From an uncultured Actinomycetes bacterium (lineage in GTDB: Bacteria; Actinomycetota; Thermoleophilia; Solirubrobacterales; Solirubrobacteraceae), in assembly GCA_937888775.1 (NCBI GenBank), contig CALAQT010000209.1:1-10738 (forward strand): 10,738 nt of DNA, in the 5' to 3' direction. The notes under the pieces were generated by a model. The model was not told where the DNA came from. It saw only the letters and a list, made by a program, of their open reading frames with translations, and made no database searches. A program made the translations under genes and the position numbers. Below are positions 6,474 to 10,738 of the stretch, one piece after another. Positions within the stretch are counted from its first letter, which is position 1. The number at the start of each line of letters is the position of its first letter.

Positions 6474-6644
6474 ATGACCGACAAGAACATCGACAAGGCA
6501 AAAGGCCGCGTGAAAGAAGCCGCCGGCGCGCTGACCGGAGACAGACACCTCAAGAACAAGGGGCGCGTCGACCAAGCCAAAGGCTCCGCAAAGAACGCTG
6601 TCGACAAGGTTGGCGACACCCTCACCGGCCGCAACAAGAAGTAG
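6474..6644 (+). CDS. CsbD-like general stress protein
   Basis: A 56-residue, highly charged protein of the CsbD/UPF0337 family. It has the family pattern: DKAKGRVKEAAGALTGD (7-23), then KNKGRVDQAKGSAKNAVDKV (27-46) and the terminal GDTLTG. The two halves repeat the KGRV core. It has no membrane segment or cysteine and is probably soluble and largely helical. Relatives are induced by general stress in Bacillus (sigma-B) and are abundant under stress in other bacteria, but their biochemical role is unknown. GGGAGGA at 6464-6470 is an excellent ribosome site. The gene is too short for many gene finders. It is embedded among small membrane protein genes, which suggests the whole unit is stress-controlled. 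Confidence 0.92.
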   Translation: MTDKNIDKAKGRVKEAAGALTGDRHLKNKGRVDQAKGSAKNAVDKVGDTLTGRNKK

Positions 6645-6695
6645 AAGCACGCGCGTGCGTGCAACCCGACCCACCCGAACACCCGGAAGGTGAAC

Positions 6696-6779
6696 ATGCT
6701 CACAATCCTCATCATCGTGCTGTTGGTCCTACTGCTGACCGGCGGAATCGGCTTTCGCCGCCGCGGCCGCCGCACGTAG
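6696..6779 (+). CDS. 27-residue single-helix membrane peptide
   Basis: The ATG at 6696 is preceded by GGAAGGTGA (6685-6693), a good ribosome site. The product is one hydrophobic helix (LTILIIVLLVLLLTGGIGF, residues 2-20) and a strongly basic tail (RRRGRR). The positive-inside rule would put the tail in the cytoplasm. Third codon positions are mostly G or C, and the spacing to both neighbours (51 and 52 bases) matches the rest of the operon. I recall similar short hydrophobic proteins in actinobacteria and proteobacteria but cannot name a family with confidence. It could act as a regulator or partner of a larger membrane protein, or be a stress-induced membrane peptide; a toxin is possible but no antitoxin is visible. 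Confidence 0.62.
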   Translation: MLTILIIVLLVLLLTGGIGFRRRGRRT

Positions 6780-6831
6780 GCCCAAGGACTGCACGTCAAA
6801 TGTGCCTTCAAATTAGAGGTCAGGAGACCCA

Positions 6832-6990
6832 ATGATCGTTTTCGGCATCTGCCTGCTCATCATCGCCGCCATCGTTCCCAAGCTCGCCGTCCTATGGGGC
6901 ATTGGAATCATCGTGCTGGTCGTCGGCGTGATCCTGTTGATTCTCGGCCGGACGGGGCGTGCCGTCGGCGGTCGACGCCACTACTACTAA
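6832..6990 (+). CDS. DUF6131 family small membrane protein
   Basis: A 52-residue protein with two hydrophobic stretches, about 2-20 (FGICLLIIAAIVPKLAVLW) and 22-39 (GIGIIVLVVGVILLILG), and the C-terminal signature GRTGRAVGGRRHYY. This tail and the hairpin-like hydrophobic body match what I know as DUF6131, a family common in actinobacteria with no assigned function. AGGAG at 6822-6826 sits five bases before the ATG. Two TCAAAT repeats (6796-6801 and 6808-6813) form an unusual A+T-rich patch just upstream; they might mark an internal promoter, but this is not certain. The next gene starts 36 bases after the stop. Confidence 0.87.
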   Translation: MIVFGICLLIIAAIVPKLAVLWGIGIIVLVVGVILLILGRTGRAVGGRRHYY

Positions 6991-7026
6991 CCCTCTCTGC
7001 CCGCGCATCGTCGTTCCCCTACCGAG

Positions 7027-7509
7027 ATGACGACTCTCACCCCAACATCAACCGCAGCGCCAAACAATCGCCAGGTGACGCCAGTGACGGCGCATCCGAA
7101 CCCGCCGAAGCACAGCGACCGTACGAGCTTCAACGAGAAGGCGGCCGACCTGATCGCAAAGTTCGTCGGCTCGATGTGGATGTTCTACGCCAGCATAATT
7201 GGCTTCGCGATCTGGATGGCGGGACTGGGTGTCACGGTCGCGGGCGACCACTATCCGTTCAACCTCATGCTGCTCGCGGTCGGGGGCATCATGCAGTGGC
7301 TCGCGATGATCGCAATCCTCGTCGCCCAGAACGCTCAAGGAGAGGTGCAGGACAAGCAGGTTGAGCATCTTCATCAGCTCGGCGTGACAACCCATACGCT
7401 CGTGGTGGAAAACACAGAGCTGACCGAAGCCATCCACGAACACCTGATCAAGACACCGAGTGGCGTTACGTCCAACAACGGCGGCCACAGAGGAGAGGTA
7501 AAGCCATGA
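7027..7509 (+). CDS. DUF1003-like two-helix membrane protein
   Basis: The 160-residue product has a hydrophilic N-terminus rich in Thr and Pro (1-35), then KAADLIAKFVGSMWMFYASI leading into helix 1 (about 46-68), a short loop with DHYPFNL (74-80), helix 2 (about 81-101) and QNAQGEVQDKQVEHLHQL. The AD.I..F.GS...F pattern, the YPF box and the QN.Q....D box all match the DUF1003 plan. A helical tail follows, ending in a polar segment. The family's function is unknown. Both termini are probably cytoplasmic. The ATG at 7027 is the only start in the operon without a clear Shine-Dalgarno; since the first 30 residues are low in conserved character, a later start such as the GTG at 7084 (residue 20) cannot be excluded. 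Its stop overlaps the next start by four bases. Confidence 0.83.
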   Translation: MTTLTPTSTAAPNNRQVTPVTAHPNPPKHSDRTSFNEKAADLIAKFVGSMWMFYASIIGFAIWMAGLGVTVAGDHYPFNLMLLAVGGIMQWLAMIAILVAQNAQGEVQDKQVEHLHQLGVTTHTLVVENTELTEAIHEHLIKTPSGVTSNNGGHRGEVKP

Positions 7510-8348
7510 CGACGGCGAGTCCCCAGCCGGGCGCCGTCCGCAGCAACCAACGGAGCGGCAAGACGGTCTCACGCCGGCCCGAGCTCGCGTGGCTGGCGCG
7601 TGCCGGGCTGATCGCCCGGGGAGTGGTGTACGGCATCATCGGGATCCTCGCCCTGAAGCTTGCGGTCGGATCGGGCGGCAAGGCGACAACCCAGCGGGGG
7701 GCGCTGATGACGCTCGCCCAGGAGCCGTTCGGCAAGGCGCTGCTGATCGCCACGGCGGTCGGCCTCGCCGGCTACGCCTTATGGCGTCTGGTCCGTGCTG
7801 GGATCGGTCACGGCAGCGAGCAAGACGACAGCGGTCTCCACCGCATCGCCGGTGTGGCCAGCGGCGTTGCGTACGCCACGCTCTGCGTCACGGCGGTGAA
7901 GATCCTGACCGGAGCAAGCAGCAGCGGCGGATCGAACAGTCCGAAGCAGACAACCGGGGGCGTACTGGGCTGGACGGGCGGGACGGTGATCGTCGGTGTC
8001 GTCGGCGCGATCCTGATCGGCGTAGCGCTATTCCAGGGATACAAGGGTGTCTCCAAGAGATTCCTGGACGACTCGAAGACCCGGGACATGAGCCGCAGAG
8101 TCAAGCGCGGCTTCACTGCGATTGGTGTCTTCGGGCACCTCGCACGGATGGTTGTTTTCGGCCTCATCGGCTACGGCCTCGTCAAAGCCGCGGTCGACTA
8201 CAACCCGCGCAGCGCGATCGGCCTCGACGGAGCCCTCAACAAGCTGCTCCACAACTCCTACGGACCGTTCCTGCTCGGCGTCGTCGCCGCCGGGTTGATC
8301 GGGTTCGCGGTGTACTCGATCGCCGACGCCCGCTACGCAAAGATCTAA
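7506..8348 (+). CDS. DUF1206 membrane protein with threefold helix-pair repeat
   Basis: The 280-residue protein has six predicted helices, at about 35-53, 76-98, 115-134, 157-177, 208-230 and 253-273. They fall into three pairs, each beginning with a similar segment: ARAGLIARGVVYGIIGILAL, IAGVASGVAYATLCVTAV and FGHLARMVVFGLIGYGLVKA. This is the arrangement of DUF1206 proteins. The N-terminal 28 residues are hydrophilic, and the loop at 183-205 is highly charged (SKRFLDDSKTRDMSRRVKR). No catalytic motif is seen and the family has no known role; the repeat layout suggests a pore, a scaffold or a transporter core. AGGAGAGG at 7491-7498 precedes the ATG, which shares ATGA with the stop of the upstream gene, so translation of the two is probably coupled. 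It is the last gene of the operon; mobile DNA begins about 190 bases later. Confidence 0.92.
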   Translation: MTTASPQPGAVRSNQRSGKTVSRRPELAWLARAGLIARGVVYGIIGILALKLAVGSGGKATTQRGALMTLAQEPFGKALLIATAVGLAGYALWRLVRAGIGHGSEQDDSGLHRIAGVASGVAYATLCVTAVKILTGASSSGGSNSPKQTTGGVLGWTGGTVIVGVVGAILIGVALFQGYKGVSKRFLDDSKTRDMSRRVKRGFTAIGVFGHLARMVVFGLIGYGLVKAAVDYNPRSAIGLDGALNKLLHNSYGPFLLGVVAAGLIGFAVYSIADARYAKI

Positions 8349-8482
8349 CGCCTCCAAGACGTTGAAGCTGGGCGACAACGTGGCTGGTTAAAGGTCGCGT
8401 TGGGCGAGATAGTCGCCGCCGGCATCGCGGCCTAGCATCGCGGGGTCAGGCGCATCGCCAATAACACCAGTCCGTACGGAAG

Positions 8483-8499
8483 AGAGGCGAACCGCCTCT
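8483..8499 (+). terminator. Hairpin after the operon, possible terminator
   Basis: AGAGGCG (8483-8489) and CGCCTCT (8493-8499) form a perfect 7-bp stem with an AAC loop, 134 bases after the operon's last stop. The palindrome TCCGTACGGA (8471-8480) lies just before it. There is no T-run. The rest of the 8349-8540 stretch shows no gene. Confidence 0.3.
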
Positions 8500-8540
8500 G
8501 ACGACGCTAACGTCCTTTGACCGGAGCGACCCCTCTCTGT

Positions 8541-8615
8541 CAACGTCCGGCGAGACGCTCACCATCGAGGAATCAATGACCTTGAGGGCGAGAACGGAGA
8601 ACGCCGGACATGTTG
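8541..8615 (+). promoter_or_regulatory. Long hairpin that takes in the orfA start codon
   Basis: GTCCGGCG (8545-8552) pairs perfectly with CGCCGGAC (8602-8609). Four further pairs, CAAC (8541-8544) with GTTG (8612-8615), surround a two-base bulge formed by the A and T of the orfA ATG. A possible Shine-Dalgarno GGAG is at 8596-8599, inside the loop next to the arm. In a transcript reading in from outside, this fold could hide the start codon, a device known in other insertion sequences. Confidence 0.35.
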
Positions 8616-9113
8616 GAGACGAGCGCGAATGGAGCGGGAGCCGCTGAGGCTGCTGCCGCCGGCCACGAAGTCCAGGGAGGCGTAGCCGAGCTGGGCTTTG
8701 TGGCCGGCGGGCGCGCCCCGCGGGTGGGGGTGCCTGACCCTGAGCTGGTTGAGCAGGCCAAGCGCCGTAAGTTCACGGCGAGCTACAAGCTGGGGATCCT
8801 GACCAAGGCGGACGCGTGCACGGCGCCGGGAGAGATCGGCGAGCTGTTGCGCCGCGAGGGGCTGTACACGTCGCATCTGACGTACTGGCGTAAGCAGCGC
8901 AAGGACGGCGCGCTGAAGGAGCTCGGCCGCCCGCGCGGGCGCAAGCCGGCCGATCGGCGTGATCAGGAGATCGCCGTTCTGCAGCGGCGGCTGGAGCGCT
9001 CTGAGTCGGAGCTCTCGAAGGCACGGAAGGTCATCGAAATTCAGGGAAATCTCTCAGCGCTCTTGGAGCAGATGCTCGGTACCGAGACCGTCAACAGGAG
9101 CACCGAGCGATGA
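8610..9113 (+). CDS. IS3-family transposase OrfA (helix-turn-helix protein)
   Basis: The 167-residue product binds the element's ends and works with OrfB. After a low-complexity, alanine- and glycine-rich N-terminus (1-45) comes the DNA-binding part: RRKFTASYKLGILTKADACT (52-71), PGEIGELLRREGLYTSHL and TYWRKQRKDGALKEL. The basic linker GRPRGRKP (109-116) follows. The C-terminus is a leucine-zipper-like coiled coil, EIAVLQRRLERSESELSKAR (123-142), then VIEIQGNLSALLEQML. This is the full expected layout for the longer OrfA type that pairs with an orfB beginning in an ATGA overlap. The frame is intact, so a DNA-binding protein may still be made even though the partner is broken. The N-terminal extension could be shorter if a later start is used. 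Confidence 0.86.
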   Translation: MLETSANGAGAAEAAAAGHEVQGGVAELGFVAGGRAPRVGVPDPELVEQAKRRKFTASYKLGILTKADACTAPGEIGELLRREGLYTSHLTYWRKQRKDGALKELGRPRGRKPADRRDQEIAVLQRRLERSESELSKARKVIEIQGNLSALLEQMLGTETVNRSTER

Positions 9114-9586
9114 TCTGCGAGACCGTTGAGGAGCTCACGCCGATCATCGGCACCCGGCCCGCGTGCCACGCCCTCGGGGCGTCTGTGGCGAGCGTCTACC
9201 GCCACCGCCGGCCCCCGGCACCGAGGCCGGCCCGGCCGCGGCCGACGCCTGAGCGGGCGCTGTCTGAGCCCGAGCGCGAGGCCGTGCTCGAGGTGCTGCA
9301 CTCGGAGCGGTTTGTCGATGTCGCGCCGGAGGAGACCTACGCGACGCTGCTGGATGAGGGCACCTACCTGTGCTCGACGCGCACGATGTACCGGATCCTC
9401 GCCGGGCACCACGGCGGGGTGCGCGAACGGCGCGACCAGCTCACCCACCCCGGCTACGCGAAGCCCGAGCTGCTCGCCAAGCGGCCGAACGAGCTGTGGT
9501 CGTGGGACGTCGAGCGCCACGAGGCGCTTTGTAACCGTGCGGTGATGAAAGGACACCGCCTCCGGTCCGTCGCAGCGGATCGGTGA
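9110..9586 (+). pseudogene. IS3-family transposase OrfB, truncated at the catalytic core
   Basis: The frame gives 158 residues; normal OrfB of this type is about twice as long. The N-terminal HTH_21-like part is intact: ALSEPEREAVLEVLHSERF, then EETYATLLDEGTYLCSTRTM and YRILAGHHGGVRERRDQLTH, then AKPELLAKRPNELWSWD. The aspartate D133 (9506-9508) is the first residue of the DDE triad. After it, relatives continue with a D-[IV]-T-K-L type segment and the rest of the RNase H-like fold; here the frame reads VERHEALCNRAVMKGHRLRS and stops. The other two catalytic residues are absent, so it cannot transpose by itself. The foreign tail is probably translation into a group II intron. A +1/-1 programmed frameshift with orfA is not obvious; coupling through the ATGA overlap is more likely. 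Confidence 0.85.
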
Positions 9587-10675
9587 AGCTGGGGGCAGCC
9601 TGATCCGGGAGACGCCGGTGAGGGTGGCAAGCAGCCCCGACAACGACGGAACGGGCCAGCACCGTCAGATGGTCCGGGTCCGGCAAGCAAGACGGGAAGG
9701 TGTACGTGAGAAACCAGCATTCGAACGCTCCTCAAGAGCAGACCACCAGCTCCAATCTGACGGATTTGGGCTGGGTAGCGGCGCGTCCCCGCATGGATCG
9801 CGGGGAACTCCTCGGGCCGATTTATGTCGTCGGTCGGGAGGCCACACCGAATGCCTGCGGCGTAGGTGTGGCGAGGTCGCAGGAGCAAAGCTGGGCACCT
9901 AACCTGTCGAACGGTTCAGAGTGAACGTGGGAACCTTCCCGAGGGTCCCCTCACCAGCCCACCTTCGGGTGGCTGGCGGGAACGCGCGTCGTCGGCGGAT
10001 GCCGTCGGGAAGGGACGGAGGACCCGTAGTAGTCCGAGCCGGGGAAAGCCCGGTACATGGCGAAGGGGTCCAGCGGGTTCGCAGCAGGCGAGCAAGACGA
10101 GGAGATCGCCGGTGAATACGGGCGTTTCGTGGCCCAGCGCTGAGTTGGCTGAGCAGCGGGTACTCGCGATGCAAACGAAGCTGCACCGATGGGCGGTCGG
10201 GGATCCCGACCGTCGGTTTGATGACCTATACAACCTCGTTCACGATCCGGCGTTCATCGTCGTGGCGTGGACGCGGGTCAGGAGCAATCGGGGTGCACGC
10301 ACCGCCGGTGTTGACGGGATCGCACCACGATCCGTCGTTGACGTGGTGGGACTGCTCGACGGGCTCAGGAGCGATCTGAAGGCCCGCCGGTTCAGGCCTG
10401 ATCGGGTGCGGGAGGTGAAGATCCCCAAGGCGAACGGGAAGGTCCGTCGTCTCGGGATCGCGACCTGCGCTGATCGGGTCGTGCAAGCCGTGTTGAAGCT
10501 GGTGCTCGAGCCGATCTTCGAGGCGGACTTCAAGCCGTGTTCCTACGGTTTCCGTCCGAAGCGCCGTGCTCAGGACGCGATCGCCGAGATCCACTACCTC
10601 GGGACACCCACCCGGAACTACGAGTGGGTTTTCGAGGCAGACATCGCGGCGTGCTTCGATGAGATTTCGCACTCG
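9537..10675 (+). mobile_element. 5' part of a group II intron (structured RNA plus start of its reverse transcriptase)
   Basis: A group II intron is inferred from the reverse transcriptase at 10112 and the long, non-coding, hairpin-rich stretch before it. GTGCG at 9537-9541 fits the GUGYG 5' end and would put the coding start about 575 bases inside, a usual distance. Clear stems include GCGGTG/CACCGC (9539-9544 with 9554-9559), TCCCCGC/GCGGGGA (9786-9792 with 9800-9806) and a TTCG-capped stem with one bulge (9954-9976). I found no convincing EBS1 partner for the last exon bases GTAACC, so the 5' edge is provisional; the 28 bases 9509-9536 do not match IS3 either and may belong to the intron. 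Domain V, domain VI and the 3' end are not present. Confidence 0.72.
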
Positions 10676-10738
10676 TTCCTTCTCCGGACTTCCGAAGTTT
10701 GTAGGCACTTTCTGCCTGTTTTGAGGCTGAGTATGGCT
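10112..10738 (+). CDS. Group II intron reverse transcriptase/maturase, N-terminal part, apparently interrupted
   Basis: The GTG at 10112 follows GAGGAG (10099-10104) by seven bases, and the frame is open to the window edge (209 codons). Family landmarks appear in order: WPSAELAEQRVLAMQTKLHR (7-26), RGARTAGVDGIAPRSV (60-75, RT0), FRPDRVREVKIPKANGKVRR (94-113) with LGIATCADRVVQAVLKLVLE (RT1), KPCSYGFRPKRRAQDAI (141-157, RT2) and WVFEADIAACFDEISHS (172-188, RT3), which holds the first catalytic aspartate D177. From residue 189 the sequence no longer looks like RT4, and the YADD box, the thumb and the maturase domain are not reached. The protein would act with the intron RNA in splicing and retrohoming. 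As it stands it is probably inactive, unless the sequence past 10675 is itself removed or bypassed. Confidence 0.87.
   Translation, partial: MNTGVSWPSAELAEQRVLAMQTKLHRWAVGDPDRRFDDLYNLVHDPAFIVVAWTRVRSNRGARTAGVDGIAPRSVVDVVGLLDGLRSDLKARRFRPDRVREVKIPKANGKVRRLGIATCADRVVQAVLKLVLEPIFEADFKPCSYGFRPKRRAQDAIAEIHYLGTPTRNYEWVFEADIAACFDEISHSFLLRTSEVCRHFLPVLRLSMA
10676..10738. other. Junction with unidentified, lower-G+C DNA
   Basis: From 10676 to the window end, 31 of 63 bases are G or C, well below the surrounding intron. The stretch contains GGCA-CTTTC-TGCC (10703-10715), a short inverted repeat, and ends in an ATG at 10733. It begins where the reverse transcriptase match is lost. It may be the end of another insertion sequence; I cannot name the family. 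Confidence 0.4.

Larger units (their letters stand above)
8541..9508 (+). mobile_element. Truncated IS3-family insertion sequence (orfA and start of orfB)
   Basis: orfA and orfB of an IS3-type element lie head to tail, in different frames, with a four-base ATGA overlap. The match to the orfB family ends at 9508, directly after the first catalytic aspartate, so at least the last half of the integrase domain and the right end are missing from this position. I could not identify the left terminal inverted repeat; 8541 is only where the first element-like hairpin arm begins. Whether the missing half lies beyond the intron cannot be seen in this window. Confidence 0.75.

Noticed and set aside
6647..6658. 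Palindrome GCACGCGCGTGC after csbD
   Set aside because: It has no loop and no T-run, and alternating GC palindromes of this size are common by chance in such DNA.
9700..9924. A 74-codon frame inside the group II intron
   Set aside because: It lies in the region expected to be structured intron RNA, upstream of the reverse transcriptase, with no ribosome site or protein family resemblance.

Overview
The window is G+C-rich DNA, dense with bacterial genes. The mix of small membrane families (DUF6131, DUF1206, a DUF1003-like protein, an MpsC/DUF2294 protein, CsbD) and an actinobacterial-type group II intron reverse transcriptase points to an actinomycete in the broad sense. My guess, from general resemblance only, is the Thermoleophilia/Solirubrobacterales side (Conexibacter-like). 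No rRNA, tRNA, CRISPR array or complete integrase was seen.

Left part (1-5516): loosely packed genes with housekeeping or stress-related roles. A possible gene end lies at 2-169. A phospholipase D-superfamily enzyme with two HKD motifs is on the minus strand. Divergent from it is a short pair made of a small protein with a ParB-like motif and an aquaporin-family channel. Convergent with the aquaporin is a small membrane protein that looks like a two-helix potassium channel whose selectivity filter has been replaced. After it come a histidine phosphatase and an MpsC-family protein. A 131-base inverted-repeat element (4900-5030) sits between those last two genes.

Middle part (6032-8348): six closely spaced plus-strand genes that look like one transcription unit. 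They encode a two-helix membrane protein, a CsbD-like protein, a 27-residue one-helix peptide, a DUF6131 protein, a DUF1003-like membrane protein and a DUF1206 membrane protein. Most have a good Shine-Dalgarno sequence, and the last two overlap by four bases. Five of the six are membrane proteins and the sixth is a CsbD-type stress protein, so I infer an envelope-stress cassette. I know of no assigned function for the set, and it is the best candidate here for an undescribed system.

Right part (8541-10738): a stack of broken mobile elements. An IS3-type element has an intact orfA, but orfB stops matching the family right at its first catalytic aspartate. The 5' half of a group II intron follows, with its structured RNA and the start of its reverse transcriptase. 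The reverse transcriptase loses its family match at about 10676, where base composition also drops, so a third element or rearrangement probably begins there. The region reads as an insertion hot spot just downstream of the membrane-protein operon.
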